39,542 nucleotides of DNA from an uncultured SAR116 cluster alpha proteobacterium (GTDB taxonomy: Bacteria; Pseudomonadota; Alphaproteobacteria; Puniceispirillales; GCA-002684695): the NCBI GenBank assembly GCA_902532475.1, contig CACAIE010000014.1, positions 1-39,542 on the forward strand, in the 5' to 3' direction. The translations under genes were made by a program, and so were the position numbers. A model generated the notes under the pieces. It did not search any database. It was given only the letters and a program-made list of their open reading frames with translations, and was not told where the DNA came from. Positions within the stretch are counted from its first letter, which is position 1. The number at the start of each line of letters is the position of its first letter. Shown here in pieces: positions 1-9,118 of the stretch.

Positions 1-749
1 TTTTTAAACAATAGTTGATATAATTGTTTTGGTAATAACTTGATTTCATAAAAACCGCGTTTAAGTTCTCTAACAATATCAGAAAAGCTTAATAATGAAA
101 AGCCATCTCTATGGATGTGAATGTCTGATGATGAATCCATCTGTTCACAAATAGCTGGTAGTATTTGAATGGGTTTTAACTCCGAAAAAATATTTGAATT
201 GTTTGGATTAAATAAGTAATGATCAACAGAAACATTAACATTTGTACTTTTTTTAATTAGAAACTTTGCACCTTCTGGTGTCAAAATATAACCACCAGTT
301 CCAGAATGCTTAGATAGTAGAAAGTGCAAATTAAAATTAAACTTTGTGTTAAGAATTGGGCTTACCAATATCATGTGTCTATTATTCCCAAATCTTTCGA
401 TCTTAATAATTTTTGTTTCTTTTGGTATCCAAGTTACATCATTAAGAACTTTAAACCCTAAATTAGAAATTCTAACATCATCTTCCAATACCAAAACAGG
501 ATTGTTTTCTTTGTTAGCAACATGCTCCCAAAGAGAATAATGAGATTGAAAGCATGCAAGGTCACCTTTTGGAATGTTTCCTAAAGGACCGCCCTGTAAA
601 ATGTTTTTATTTAATAGTGAATAACTAGATTTTTCTGCATCTATAGCTTCAAATCTTAAAAATTTTAATCCATTAGCATCTAAATGTTTTGAAATTTTTT
701 TCAACCTATCTTTTCTTCTTTTTAAATTTATAACAAAGCATTTAATCAT
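1..749 (-). CDS. Glycosyltransferase family 25 protein, 3' part missing at window edge
   Basis: Reading from an ATG at 749 the frame stays open to base 1 (249 codons, no stop), so the C-terminus lies outside the window. The N-terminus MIKCFVINLKRRKDRL, then GDLACFQSHYSLWE (about residues 62-75) and VLVLEDD (85-91) are the hallmarks of the LPS glycosyltransferase family 25 (Lex1/LgtB type), where the acidic EDD cluster would bind metal and nucleotide sugar. Such enzymes usually add hexoses to lipooligosaccharide or other glycoconjugates in the cytoplasm; the acceptor and sugar here are unknown. The start overlaps the holA stop by 8 bases, so it is the last visible gene of the leuS-lptE-holA operon and is probably translationally coupled. 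A collagen-type galactosyltransferase relative is possible, but the bacterial LPS branch is more likely. Confidence 0.82.
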   Translation of the reverse strand, partial: MIKCFVINLKRRKDRLKKISKHLDANGLKFLRFEAIDAEKSSYSLLNKNILQGGPLGNIPKGDLACFQSHYSLWEHVANKENNPVLVLEDDVRISNLGFKVLNDVTWIPKETKIIKIERFGNNRHMILVSPILNTKFNFNLHFLLSKHSGTGGYILTPEGAKFLIKKSTNVNVSVDHYLFNPNNSNIFSELKPIQILPAICEQMDSSSDIHIHRDGFSLLSFSDIVRELKRGFYEIKLLPKQLYQLLFK

Positions 750-1782
750 TTTTTTTTACCAAATTAGTTAAACCAAAAAGTGAAAAAGAGACAAGAGTTG
801 TATCAATTTTTGGAAAATCTTTAATTCTTTTTTCTAAAAAAAGCAATCTATCAATTATCAAATCAATGTTCTTTGAAGCCCAAACTTTTATACCATTTTT
901 AAATTTAGGTTTTGTTTTCCAAAAAATATTTGGAGATGCAACACTAATAGCATCATCTAAGCTCTTACCTGAATTAATTGCTTCACAAGCAATTCTTATT
1001 TTATAAAACCATAGAAGTGTGGATTTTATGATTAATAAGGGAGGTATTCCAGCAGAAAATATTTTGTCAATATTTTTGATTGTGTTGATACTATCACCAG
1101 AGATTAATGAAAAAACTACATTTTCCACTTCAACTTTACTTGTGTCATGGAAAGATTTTTCAATATCTTCAGAAATAATAATAGTCCTAGGGTATATATA
1201 AGAGATTAAGTTTTCAAGTTGATTGATTGAATTTAGTTGGTCGTCACCTAAATGAGAAGATAAAATGGTTAATAAATCTTCAGAAACTTCAATACTTTTA
1301 TCAGTCAGAAATGACTTGATGTCAGATTTAATTTTATATTCAGGTTTATTATAACTCGCTATAGAAACAGCATAGTTGCAAGCAAAAATAGGTTTTAATA
1401 TAGGAGAATATGATGGTAAATCATGAGCTAAAATTAATATTTTTGTATTTTTTATAGGCAGGTGATTAATTAAATTATTTATAGAGTTAACTAAATTAGA
1501 AGAAATACGTGAATTATATATTTTAAATATAACAAGTCGTTGACCACCTAAAAAAGAATGTGTAAGAGCTTCCTCTAACAATTTTGAAGGGTTGTTTTCT
1601 ATGTCTTCTAATTTGAGATTAGAACTGCTGAATGGATCATCTACATTTACATCTAATATTTTTGATAAATCCCTTAATCTTTCTGCGGACAATCCATAAT
1701 CTTGACCATAAAATAGAAAAAGATTAATCCCGTCATCTGGATTAGATAAAAACCCATCAATTTCTTTTTCCTTTAGTTTCAT
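742..1782 (-). CDS. holA: DNA polymerase III subunit delta
   Basis: The 346-residue product has the usual length for HolA, the clamp-loader subunit that opens the beta sliding clamp. The N-terminal stretch LFLFYGQDYGL (about residues 21-31) corresponds to the conserved alphaproteobacterial segment FxYGxDxGL, followed by the helical AAA+-like body and a C-terminal collar region. The gene lies 6 bases after the lptE stop. The order leuS-lptE-holA on one strand is a common proteobacterial arrangement and supports the call. The ATG at 1782 is the natural start. No truncation is seen. Confidence 0.9.
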   Translation of the reverse strand: MKLKEKEIDGFLSNPDDGINLFLFYGQDYGLSAERLRDLSKILDVNVDDPFSSSNLKLEDIENNPSKLLEEALTHSFLGGQRLVIFKIYNSRISSNLVNSINNLINHLPIKNTKILILAHDLPSYSPILKPIFACNYAVSIASYNKPEYKIKSDIKSFLTDKSIEVSEDLLTILSSHLGDDQLNSINQLENLISYIYPRTIIISEDIEKSFHDTSKVEVENVVFSLISGDSINTIKNIDKIFSAGIPPLLIIKSTLLWFYKIRIACEAINSGKSLDDAISVASPNIFWKTKPKFKNGIKVWASKNIDLIIDRLLFLEKRIKDFPKIDTTLVSFSLFGLTNLVKKND

Positions 1783-1788
1783 AAATAA

Positions 1789-2265
1789 TTAACTATAATT
1801 AGCCCATTCAATTAATCGAATGATTATATCATTAGAAATAGATACCCCTAGACGCTCTCTTGCATTTCTTTCAGACTGATCTCTTGAATATAATGATTGA
1901 ACAGGCCCAGCCAAGGAATTTCTTGAAAAGGAATCTTTATAAACAACCCTATTTGTTTTCTTTTCGATTAATTCATAAGTTACTGACATTTCAATTTTTC
2001 TTGTGGAGTTTGCAAATACACTACCCTCAATCTTTTCGTTAAGATTAAGTAGAAGCTTATATTTTTCTTTTGGTGAGTTTTTCAATTGATAAACATTTAA
2101 AGAATTTTCTATGTTTGATTTAATTAATTTAGAAATATATGTATCCTTTTCTTCAACTTCAATTCCACCCAGTTTATATAAGTTACTTTTATCAAACTTA
2201 TTATAATTTGAGCAACCCAACAAAAAAAAACATATTAAAATGAATAAAAAGGACTTATGCAACAA
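1789..2265 (-). CDS. lptE: LPS-assembly lipoprotein LptE
   Basis: A 158-residue secreted lipoprotein with a hydrophobic leader ending in a lipobox (FLLGC, Cys18). It lies between leuS and holA, the classic site of lptE/rlpB. LptE plugs the LptD barrel and helps insert lipopolysaccharide at the outer membrane. Family sequence identity is always low, so position and lipobox carry most of the call. The start is TTG at 2265, overlapping the leuS stop by 11 bases; TTG at 2262 is an equally good choice and an AGGA lies upstream inside leuS. Its presence implies an LPS-bearing outer membrane. Confidence 0.82.
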   Translation of the reverse strand: MLHKSFLFILICFFLLGCSNYNKFDKSNLYKLGGIEVEEKDTYISKLIKSNIENSLNVYQLKNSPKEKYKLLLNLNEKIEGSVFANSTRKIEMSVTYELIEKKTNRVVYKDSFSRNSLAGPVQSLYSRDQSERNARERLGVSISNDIIIRLIEWANYS

Positions 2266-4807
2266 TATTAACTATCCTTTCTGGAACTATAATTATTCTT
2301 TTTGGAATCTTTCCATCGAGTTGATTTTTAACAGCTGGCAAGGAAAGAGCTAAACTTTCAATTTCATTATTAGTTGAACCCTTTGTATATTTAATTTTAC
2401 CTCGCAATTTACCATTTACTTGAACACCAATGTTAATATTATCTTCCACCAGGAACTTTTCATTCGCAATGGGCCATTTGGCATTGCATACTAACCCCTC
2501 TTGACCAAGAGAAAACCAAATTTCTTCTGCGTGATGAGGCGCAAAAGGAGATAGCAATTGTGCAAGTATTTTTAATCCATAAAACTTAATATTTAATTCA
2601 ATAGTATCGTCTACATCTAAACGAGAAATAGTATTTGTTAATTCATATAATTTAGCAACACACACATTAAAGCTAAACCTCTCAATACCCTCAGTAACAT
2701 CTTGAATTGAGCGATGAATTTTAATTAAAGCTGGATAATTGTTTAAACTAAGACTATTGACATCAATTGTTTTTTCCAAGTGGTTTACTTCATCAATCAT
2801 TCTAAGTAATTTATTTAAAAACTTATATGATCCTTCTACACCTGAATTACTCCACTCCATATCTCTTTCTGGTGGAGAATCAGAAACCATAAAAATTCTT
2901 GCAGTATCAGATCCATATTTTTTTACAATTGTAAGTGGGTCAACAACATTTTTCTTAGATTTACTCATTTTTTCTATTCTACCAGAAAAAACTTCCTCAT
3001 TAGTGTTTTTCAGGAAATACTTGTTATTTTTTTTAACTATGTCCTTTGGAAATAGCCAACTACCATCTTTTGTCTTAAATGTTTGGTGACAAACCATGCC
3101 TTGTGTCATTAAGCCTTTAAAAGGTTCTGAAATTGATAAATAACCACATTTCTTGAGTGCCCGAGTAAAAAACCTAGAATAAAGCAAATGTAAAACAGCA
3201 TGTTCAACTCCACCAATATATTGATCAACGGGCATCCAATAATTTGCATTTTTTTCCCGAAATGGCATGTTGTTGATTGGATCAGTAAATCTTAAAAAGT
3301 ACCAAGATGATTCAAAAAAAGTATCAAAAGTATCCGTTTCTCTTTTAGAAGTTTTATTACATTTTGGACAGTTAGCAATTTTCCATGTTGGGTGAGAATC
3401 AAGAGGGTTTCCTGAAAAGTTTAAATCTATATCTTTTGGAAGTGTTACAGGTAATTCCACATCGGGTACTGGTATGTCCCCACAATCTTCACAGTGTATA
3501 ATAGGTATTGGGCAGCCCCAATACCTTTGTCTAGAAACACCCCAATCTCTTAACCTCCATGTAATGCTTGATTTTCCTGATTTAAGGTCCTCAAGTTTTT
3601 TTATGGCAGCCCTTTTAGCGTCTTCCACAGGTAAATTATTTAAAAAGTGAGAATTTATAATAACCCCTTCACCAATATAGGCCCTATCATTAATAATGAA
3701 TTTAGTTTTTTTAAAATTATGTGGCTGAACCACCGGCAATACAGGCAAATTATATTTGTTTGCAAAGTCTAAATCTCTTTGATCATGTGCAGGGCATCCA
3801 AAAATCGCTCCTGTCCCATATTCCATTAAAACAAAGTTTGCAATGTAAACAGGAATTTTGATGCTTTGATCAAAAGGGTGTGAAGCCAACAAATCAGTTT
3901 TAATCCCCTTTTTTTCATTTTTTTCAATTACAGCTTCAGAGGTTGAGTTTTTATTACACTCTTCTATAAAATTTCTAATATCTTTATTATTCTTTGATAA
4001 AGAAATAGAAATAGGGTGGGAAGGAGCTAAGGCAATAAAAGAAGCACCATATAAAGTGTCAGGTCTAGTAGAAAACACCTCTATGACATCAGATCTTTTT
4101 TCAATTCTAAAATTAATATTTGCTCCTAAAGACTTTCCTATCCAATTACTTTGCATAAGCCTTACTTTTTCTGGCCAATTATTGAGTTCAGGAATACTAT
4201 CCAGAAGATCATCAGCATATTCAGTCATTTTTAGGAACCATTGACTTAGTAATCTTTTTTCTACAATTGCATTAGATCTCCATCCTCGACCATCAATAAC
4301 CTGTTCATTAGCCAAAACAGTTTTTTCAACCGGATCCCAGTTAACCCAACTTTCTTTTTTATAGGCCAAGCCTTTATTTAAAAAATCAATAAACATTTTT
4401 TGCTCAAACTTATAATAATTAGGTTCGCAGGTAGAAATTTCCCTGGACCAATCATAAGACAACCCCATGCTTTTCAGTTGATTTCGCATTGTCAAAATGT
4501 TTTTTTTGGTCCATTTTTCAGGGTGGGTCATGTTATCTTTTGCAGCGTTTTCAGCAGGAAGACCAAAGGAATCCCATCCCATTGGATGTAGAACATTATA
4601 ACCTTTAGATCTCTTATAACGGGCAACCACATCACCAAGAGTGTAGTTTCTTACATGGCCCATATGTATGTTTCCACTTGGGTATGGAAACATTTCTAAA
4701 ACATAATACTTTGGTCTATTATTGTTTATATCATTTGAGACAGAATAAGAAGAATTCTCATTCCATTTTTTTTGCCATTTTTTTTCTAAATCAATCTTAT
4801 TTTGCAT
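2255..4807 (-). CDS. leuS: Leucyl-tRNA synthetase
   Basis: A class I aminoacyl-tRNA synthetase of 850 residues that charges tRNA-Leu. The HIGH-type motif reads HMGH (residues 48-51) and the KMSKS loop is intact (613-617). Between them are the CP1 editing domain with a threonine-rich [10 protein letters not shown] stretch, the CPxC zinc-type cysteines (HCEDCGDIP and CPKC), and SSWYFLRF close to the catalytic core. The C-terminal anticodon-binding domain ends with [10 protein letters not shown], typical of LeuRS. Length is standard. It begins the leuS-lptE-holA-glycosyltransferase operon and overlaps lptE. Confidence 0.97.
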   Translation of the reverse strand: MQNKIDLEKKWQKKWNENSSYSVSNDINNNRPKYYVLEMFPYPSGNIHMGHVRNYTLGDVVARYKRSKGYNVLHPMGWDSFGLPAENAAKDNMTHPEKWTKKNILTMRNQLKSMGLSYDWSREISTCEPNYYKFEQKMFIDFLNKGLAYKKESWVNWDPVEKTVLANEQVIDGRGWRSNAIVEKRLLSQWFLKMTEYADDLLDSIPELNNWPEKVRLMQSNWIGKSLGANINFRIEKRSDVIEVFSTRPDTLYGASFIALAPSHPISISLSKNNKDIRNFIEECNKNSTSEAVIEKNEKKGIKTDLLASHPFDQSIKIPVYIANFVLMEYGTGAIFGCPAHDQRDLDFANKYNLPVLPVVQPHNFKKTKFIINDRAYIGEGVIINSHFLNNLPVEDAKRAAIKKLEDLKSGKSSITWRLRDWGVSRQRYWGCPIPIIHCEDCGDIPVPDVELPVTLPKDIDLNFSGNPLDSHPTWKIANCPKCNKTSKRETDTFDTFFESSWYFLRFTDPINNMPFREKNANYWMPVDQYIGGVEHAVLHLLYSRFFTRALKKCGYLSISEPFKGLMTQGMVCHQTFKTKDGSWLFPKDIVKKNNKYFLKNTNEEVFSGRIEKMSKSKKNVVDPLTIVKKYGSDTARIFMVSDSPPERDMEWSNSGVEGSYKFLNKLLRMIDEVNHLEKTIDVNSLSLNNYPALIKIHRSIQDVTEGIERFSFNVCVAKLYELTNTISRLDVDDTIELNIKFYGLKILAQLLSPFAPHHAEEIWFSLGQEGLVCNAKWPIANEKFLVEDNINIGVQVNGKLRGKIKYTKGSTNNEIESLALSLPAVKNQLDGKIPKRIIIVPERIVNIVA

Positions 4808-4829
4808 ATAGTAAAACTAGATAAAATAA

Positions 4830-5345
4830 TTAACTTTTATTTCTAAGTTCTCTGGCTCTTGTTAAAATAAGATCTTCAATTTTTCTTGCCAGTCCATCAC
4901 TAAATCCATCTGCGACCCATTTGTTATTTTCAAATTTTTCTCTAATAACGCTAACTTTAATTGATGTAGCTTTTAACTCAGAACTTGAAAAGGACACTAT
5001 GACTTTATTTCTGAAAGTATTGTTGTTTTCGTTAATAAACCAATCAGTTGAAATCACACCACCAAAAGGGTCAACTTCTTTTAGTGACATAAAATCAAGA
5101 ATATCCAGGCTTGACTTCCAAAGCAATTCATTAACAGGTAAAGAAGTTGTTAAATTATTCTTTTTATTATTATTTAATCCAGTTTTACCATCACTTCCAG
5201 TAGAAAACTCACCTGTTTCTGTTGAATAAGTTAATGGTCCTCCAAAAATAGATTGTCTTTTTGGTTCAGGTTCGGGTTTGGTTATATTAATACTTGAACA
5301 AGATGACAAAGAAAAAACTAAAATAACAACAGACAAAAAACGCAT
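4830..5345 (-). CDS. DUF3576 family lipoprotein
   Basis: A 171-residue predicted lipoprotein. I take the ATG at 5345 rather than the in-frame TTG at 5360, because the ATG gives a compact signal peptide MRFLSVVILVFSLSSC with Cys16 as the lipidated residue. The mature part contains LLWKSSLDILDFMSLKEVDPFGGVI-like sequence followed by a TDW motif, characteristic of the alphaproteobacterial DUF3576 family, whose function is not established. It sits 22 bases upstream of leuS on the same strand and may be cotranscribed with it. It is a useful taxonomic marker for Alphaproteobacteria. Confidence 0.8.
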   Translation of the reverse strand: MRFLSVVILVFSLSSCSSINITKPEPEPKRQSIFGGPLTYSTETGEFSTGSDGKTGLNNNKKNNLTTSLPVNELLWKSSLDILDFMSLKEVDPFGGVISTDWFINENNNTFRNKVIVSFSSSELKATSIKVSVIREKFENNKWVADGFSDGLARKIEDLILTRARELRNKS

Positions 5346-5416
5346 TATAGTTAAGCCCAAAAATAAATTATTTAAGTTAATATTTATAATGATAATTAAA
5401 GAAAGGCAATCACAAA

Positions 5417-5444
5417 AAAAGCGAGGCTAAAAAGCCCCGCTTTT
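5417..5444 (-). terminator. Rho-independent terminator of the porin gene
   Basis: An inverted repeat AAAAGCG-A-GGCT / AGCC-C-CGCTTTT with a four-base AAAA loop and one A-C mismatch. Read on the minus strand it ends in CGC followed by seven T residues (5420 down to 5414), the form of an intrinsic terminator. It lies 26 bases after the porin stop. Read on the plus strand only four T follow, so it mainly serves the minus strand. Confidence 0.85.
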
Positions 5445-5469
5445 ATTAATTAATTTAATATAAATTAAA

Positions 5470-6249
5470 TTAGAATGTCATCTGCAATTGAGCTGATGAC
5501 GTTGTGGTTGTTCCATTGTCTTCAGAACCAAGTTCAAACTGCATTCCTGGTACAATTGTATATGTAGCAGAGTATGCTGAAGTGTTTGCATCACTTCCTT
5601 GGAAGCCAATTACTAAACCGCCAGCTGTATAAGTTGCTGAATATGTTGTAATGTCAACACCTGCATCAGCTTCGTTTTGTACACTGTTTGCTACAACAAC
5701 TAGATCGCCCATTGTTGCTGAAACTCCCAATGCTGTCTGATCTGCAGATGATGTGTTATCACTATGAACGTCACCGCCGATTGTTACAGCCATGCCACCC
5801 ATATCAGTTGAAAATGAACCACCAAACATTGTATCACCAGCAGCGTTCATGGCAGCACCAATTCCCATTCCAGCGACTGTAGCGCCTAAAGAAACAGCAC
5901 CCACATTGTCAGAAGCGCTTGATACACCATCGCCTGAAATATCAGCAGAAGCAGCATTACCGCCTAAGCCTGGGTTCTTTTCGTTTTGATCATAATCACC
6001 AAAAGTAACAGAAACAGCGTCAGTTGTAATTGTAAATTCAGTTGAAGCTGCATTCATGTTTTGTGACAATGAAAGAACCATTCCATTATCATAAGTATTT
6101 GAAACACCAACGTTAATAGTATTTGCGACAGTTGTGTCACCTTGGTCATCAATGTTTAACAGTGCTGAACCTGAAAGTGTGAAGTCAGTTGCGTTAGCAC
6201 TTACTGCAAGAGCAGTAACACCAACAGATGTTAATAAAATTTTGCGCAT
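5470..6249 (-). CDS. Outer-membrane porin, extremely acidic mature chain
   Basis: A 259-residue protein with a clear signal peptide cut after ANA (residue 20), alternating hydrophobic/polar beta-strand patterns, and a C-terminal phenylalanine (QLQMTF) as expected for BAM-dependent barrels. The end TYTIVPGMQFELG resembles marine alphaproteobacterial general porins. It is shorter than the usual 300-400 residues, so it would form a smaller barrel. The mature chain has no Arg, Cys or Trp and a single Lys against about 26 Asp/Glu. A strong ribosome site (AAGGGAG) precedes the ATG, an intrinsic terminator follows, and codons are visibly richer in GC than in neighbouring genes, all suggesting high expression. 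The substrate is unknown; selectivity for cations is an inference from charge. Confidence 0.8.
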   Translation of the reverse strand: MRKILLTSVGVTALAVSANATDFTLSGSALLNIDDQGDTTVANTINVGVSNTYDNGMVLSLSQNMNAASTEFTITTDAVSVTFGDYDQNEKNPGLGGNAASADISGDGVSSASDNVGAVSLGATVAGMGIGAAMNAAGDTMFGGSFSTDMGGMAVTIGGDVHSDNTSSADQTALGVSATMGDLVVVANSVQNEADAGVDITTYSATYTAGGLVIGFQGSDANTSAYSATYTIVPGMQFELGSEDNGTTTTSSAQLQMTF

Positions 6250-6288
6250 GAGAATTCTCCCTTATATATTTTAAATTTACGCGTTATG

Positions 6289-6300
6289 TGCAATATTGCA
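6289..6300. repeat. 12-base perfect palindrome in porin leader
   Basis: TGCAATATTGCA is a perfect inverted repeat lying 40-51 bases before the porin ATG, within the probable 5' untranslated region. It could be an operator, since it shares the TTGCA half with the GTTGC-type repeat at 6383. It is short enough to be chance in AT-rich DNA. Confidence 0.4.
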
Positions 6301-6344
6301 TTATTGACAGTTATTTTCTATAAAACATTGTATCGAAACACAAT

Positions 6345-6350
6345 ATTATA
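6345..6350 (-). promoter_or_regulatory. Candidate -10 element of the porin promoter
   Basis: The minus strand reads TATAAT exactly, in the divergent porin/yggS spacer. This would place the transcription start near 6338 and give a leader of about 90 bases. No convincing -35 hexamer is seen 17 bases upstream, so the assignment is tentative. Confidence 0.35.
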
Positions 6351-6382
6351 TGATAAAAATTGTCACAGTTTTTTTAACAACC

Positions 6383-6398
6383 GTTGCATAAAAGCAAC
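6383..6398. promoter_or_regulatory. Operator-like inverted repeat, copy 1
   Basis: GTTGCATAAAAGCAAC is an inverted repeat (GTTGC-N6-GCAAC) in the divergent spacer between the porin and yggS. A copy differing at one spacer base occurs at 20654 before yjbE. Two near-identical 16-mers, both in promoter regions of envelope genes, suggest binding by one dimeric regulator. The regulator is unknown. Confidence 0.5.
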
Positions 6399-6457
6399 AA
6401 CTCAAAATTGATGCTTGGCAAAGAAAAACAATAACTCAGTAATATTAAATTATAAAA

Positions 6458-7135
6458 ATGGAAAATATAATACATACTAATTACCAAAAAATAAAGTCTG
6501 AAATAAAAACTGCTTGTACAAATTCTAATCGTGACCCGAACAATGTTAAATTAATTGCTGTTTGTAAAAGGCAGCCAATAAGAAAAATCAAGCAATCAAT
6601 TCAAGCTGGAATCAAAATTTATGGAGAAAACCGCATTCAAGATGCAGTTAATAGGTGGTCCAAAATAAAAACAGAAAATTACCAACTAAGTTTTATAGGT
6701 CCTCTTCAGACTAATAAGTCTGAGGAAGCGGTAAAATTATTTAATATGGTTCAATCTTTAGACCGAGAGAAACTTGCTAAAAGTTTAAGCAAAGCTCAAC
6801 AAAAACTTAAAAAAAATATAGAGTATATGGTTCAAGTCAACACAGGTAATGAAGTTCAAAAATCCGGCATTAAACCTAATGAAGTAGATAATTTCATTAA
6901 AACTTGCAAAGATAATTATGGGTTAAATATTAAGGGTGTAATGTGCATACCTCCAATTGATGAAAACCCGGCGTTACATTTTGCATTTCTTAAAAAAATA
7001 TACCAAAGAAACAAGCTTGATTATTTGTCAATGGGAATGAGCAGTGACTTTAAAACAGCAATAGAGTTTGGTGCAACGCATATTAGAATAGGGTCAAGTT
7101 TATTTGGTGAAAGGCTTGAAAAGGAAGAGGCTTAG
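6458..7135 (+). CDS. yggS: YggS/PROSC-type pyridoxal phosphate homeostasis protein
   Basis: A 225-residue alanine-racemase-fold protein that binds PLP without known catalysis and buffers cellular B6. The family signatures are present: LIAVCKRQP with the PLP lysine at 37 (usually AVSK, here AVCK), YGENRIQDA (about 55-63), FIGPLQTNK (79-87), and the C-terminal GMSSDFKTAIEFGATHIRIG with LFG. It is monocistronic, divergent from the porin, and convergent with ribA, whose stop lies 9 bases away. The ATG at 6458 gives the normal N-terminus; no clear Shine-Dalgarno sequence precedes it. Confidence 0.93.
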   Translation: MENIIHTNYQKIKSEIKTACTNSNRDPNNVKLIAVCKRQPIRKIKQSIQAGIKIYGENRIQDAVNRWSKIKTENYQLSFIGPLQTNKSEEAVKLFNMVQSLDREKLAKSLSKAQQKLKKNIEYMVQVNTGNEVQKSGIKPNEVDNFIKTCKDNYGLNIKGVMCIPPIDENPALHFAFLKKIYQRNKLDYLSMGMSSDFKTAIEFGATHIRIGSSLFGERLEKEEA

Positions 7136-7144
7136 AAGTGATTT

Positions 7145-8245
7145 CTACAAATTATGACCAGATCTACTTTTTTTTGTTTCTAAATATCCTTTTGCTTCGT
7201 CAAACACGTCAACTTTAAGTTGGATTGTCTCTTTTACTTTAATGCCACCATTTTTTAATTGAGTGCATTTATCTGGATTATTTGTAATCAATTTAACCTC
7301 ATTTACTCTTAAAAGACGTAACATTTCAGAGGCAAAAACATAATTTCGCTGATCTGAATCAAAACCCAATGCAAGATTAGCATCTATTGTATCTAGGCCA
7401 TGAGACTGAAGCTCGTAAGTTCTTAATTTATTTAATAGGCCAATATTTCTTCCTTCTTGAGGCATGTAAAGAAGTATCCCTCCCGACAAAGAAAGCATCT
7501 TAATTGCTGATTTAAGTTGAGATCCACAATCGCACTTTAAAGAATCCAATAAGTCACCAGTTATACATTGAGAATGAACTCGTACCTTAGGGCATTTTTG
7601 TTTATCTCCCTTCTTGAGAATAATTGCAAATAGATCAGAACTATCATATTTAGATCTAAAGCTAATCAACTCAGTTTCTTTGCACATTAAAATAGGTACT
7701 GATGTCCTTGATAAAAGAGTCAAATTTTTCTCATTAATTAGAGGGTTAAAAAAATCAATATAATCTAAAACCATAATTCCTGTATCAAGAATTGTTTTGT
7801 TTTGAATGTTTTGGTTGCTAGATTTTGTGTAACAAATTATAATTGAAGGAATAATGTGATTAATTTTCATCAGTTCTAAAAGGTTTAAAACCGTTTTGTT
7901 TTTTTCTAATGAAATAGTTGCACCGTTAAGTATTTTTTCCTTGTCGATAATTACAGAGCATGAAACATTTTGACATTTTTCGCTGTCAAAATTGTCAGAA
8001 AAAGAAATACTATAAAGTAGTTCTTTCATAGCCTTGCTGGAAATATATTCCATTCTATCTTTGTTAATTACAACAGATAAACTTGAGCCAGATATTTTGC
8101 GCATTAATTCTAAAGTATAATCATTCGCATGCTCAGATGAAGAAAGCAAGATATGGCTCCCATCCGCCAATCTGATAGCAATTGGATTGCCTCCTTTTAA
8201 TTCTAAAATAGAATGAAAAACTTCCAGTTTTTTGCTTTTATACAT
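7145..8245 (-). CDS. ribA: GTP cyclohydrolase II with N-terminal extension
   Basis: The C-terminal half is a GTP cyclohydrolase II, the first committed step of riboflavin synthesis. It has VRVHSQCITGDLLDSLKCDC with the zinc cysteines C227, C238 and C240, then PQEGRNIGLLNK and TNNPDK. The usual QEGRGIGL reads QEGRNIGL here. About 200 N-terminal residues precede it; they resemble the long form of RibA in many Alphaproteobacteria, where this part is a non-catalytic relative of the RibB/RibBA fold. I see no DHBP-synthase acidic motif, so a separate ribB should exist elsewhere. The gene is alone on its strand, divergent from the response regulator. Confidence 0.9.
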   Translation of the reverse strand: MYKSKKLEVFHSILELKGGNPIAIRLADGSHILLSSSEHANDYTLELMRKISGSSLSVVINKDRMEYISSKAMKELLYSISFSDNFDSEKCQNVSCSVIIDKEKILNGATISLEKNKTVLNLLELMKINHIIPSIIICYTKSSNQNIQNKTILDTGIMVLDYIDFFNPLINEKNLTLLSRTSVPILMCKETELISFRSKYDSSDLFAIILKKGDKQKCPKVRVHSQCITGDLLDSLKCDCGSQLKSAIKMLSLSGGILLYMPQEGRNIGLLNKLRTYELQSHGLDTIDANLALGFDSDQRNYVFASEMLRLLRVNEVKLITNNPDKCTQLKNGGIKVKETIQLKVDVFDEAKGYLETKKSRSGHNL

Positions 8246-8313
8246 ATAACTTTGAATATTTTTAATTTATAAATAAAAGTCTATACATGAAAAAAAATAA
8301 ATAAACTATAATT

Positions 8314-8961
8314 ATGAACACAGATAAATTTCAATTAATGATTGTAGAAGAAGATAATGAGTTTATCCAAATCTGGAAAGACTATTTCTCTAAAAGGTAT
8401 AAAACACACTTTATAAAAAACAACTCAAATTTAAGAATTGATAATAAACATAACGCCATTGTTTTTAATGCAAACCTTAATATCACACTTATAAATAAAT
8501 ATAAAAATAATATTATTTTTATAATAATTAATACTAAAGCTGAAGCAAACAAAGGAAAGTTCAAAATATTTGGTAATAAGATTTTTGTTGAGAGGCCGAT
8601 TAATTTATACAAGCTTGAAAAGAAAATTTTAGAAGCTTTAAAAGCGAGTGTTTTTCAAGAAAATGAAAAAATAAAAGTGAAAAATTTTTACTTATTTCCT
8701 TTTGAAAAAAAAATAACGTGTTTTTATCAAAAAATCTCTATCAAGCTTACAGAAAAAGAAGTTTCTATGTTAATTGAATTAAATAAAACAAAGAACACCT
8801 TAAGTAGAATTAAATTACTTGAAAAAGTTTGGGGATATAATTCATCAATTAAAACCGCTACGGTTGAAACTCACATTCATAGATTAAGGAAAAAACTTTG
8901 TGTTTTTTATAAACCAAAGCTTGAAATAAAAACTGACAAAGATGGCTATATTATAATCTAA
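8314..8961 (+). CDS. OmpR/PhoB-type regulator with degenerate receiver domain
   Basis: A 215-residue two-domain protein. The C-terminal winged helix (about 120-215) is clear: KLTEKEVSMLIEL, LLEKVWGYNS, TVETHIHRLRKKL and a final DGYIII hairpin. The N-terminal domain has the receiver layout but lacks key residues. The phosphoacceptor position at the end of strand 3 (AIVFNANLN) is Asn52 instead of Asp, and the conserved Lys before Pro is Arg94 (VERPI). The acidic cluster EED (12-14) is kept. It is therefore probably not controlled by ordinary Asp phosphorylation. No histidine kinase lies next to it. Targets are unknown. Confidence 0.85.
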   Translation: MNTDKFQLMIVEEDNEFIQIWKDYFSKRYKTHFIKNNSNLRIDNKHNAIVFNANLNITLINKYKNNIIFIIINTKAEANKGKFKIFGNKIFVERPINLYKLEKKILEALKASVFQENEKIKVKNFYLFPFEKKITCFYQKISIKLTEKEVSMLIELNKTKNTLSRIKLLEKVWGYNSSIKTATVETHIHRLRKKLCVFYKPKLEIKTDKDGYIII

Positions 8962-8980
8962 ATATTTAACATTTTTACTT

Positions 8981-9055
8981 TGGCTGGGGCGGTAGGATTC
9001 GAACCTACGGTACACAGGATCAAAACCTGCTGCCTTACCACTTGGCCACGCCCCA
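8981..9055 (-). tRNA. tRNA-Gln (UUG)
   Basis: A complete 75-base cloverleaf on the minus strand. The acceptor stem is TGGGGCG/CGCCCCA with discriminator G and an encoded CCA (8983-8981). The anticodon stem GCAGG/CCTGT encloses loop TTTTGAT, giving anticodon TTG, and the T arm has the standard GGTTCGAATCC. A U1-A72 first pair is typical of bacterial tRNA-Gln. It lies between the convergent regulator gene (8314-8961) and the oligosaccharyltransferase gene upstream on the same strand. Confidence 0.97.
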
Positions 9056-9069
9056 ATAATATTAACTAA

Positions 9070-9096
9070 CTTATATAAAAGAAATCTTTGGTTCAA
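9070..9096 (-). promoter_or_regulatory. Candidate promoter of tRNA-Gln
   Basis: On the minus strand TTGAAC (9096-9091) is followed after 15 bases by TATAAG (9075-9070), a plausible though tightly spaced sigma-70-type promoter ending about 15 bases before the tRNA 5' end. Evidence is position and partial consensus only. Confidence 0.35.
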
Positions 9097-9118
9097 GAAG
9101 AAATCTTTCAAAAACCTT

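Noticed and set aside
7101-7190. Search for a terminator between convergent yggS and ribA
   Set aside because: Only a very short TAGAA/TTCTA pair is present, with no GC-rich stem followed by a T run on either strand.
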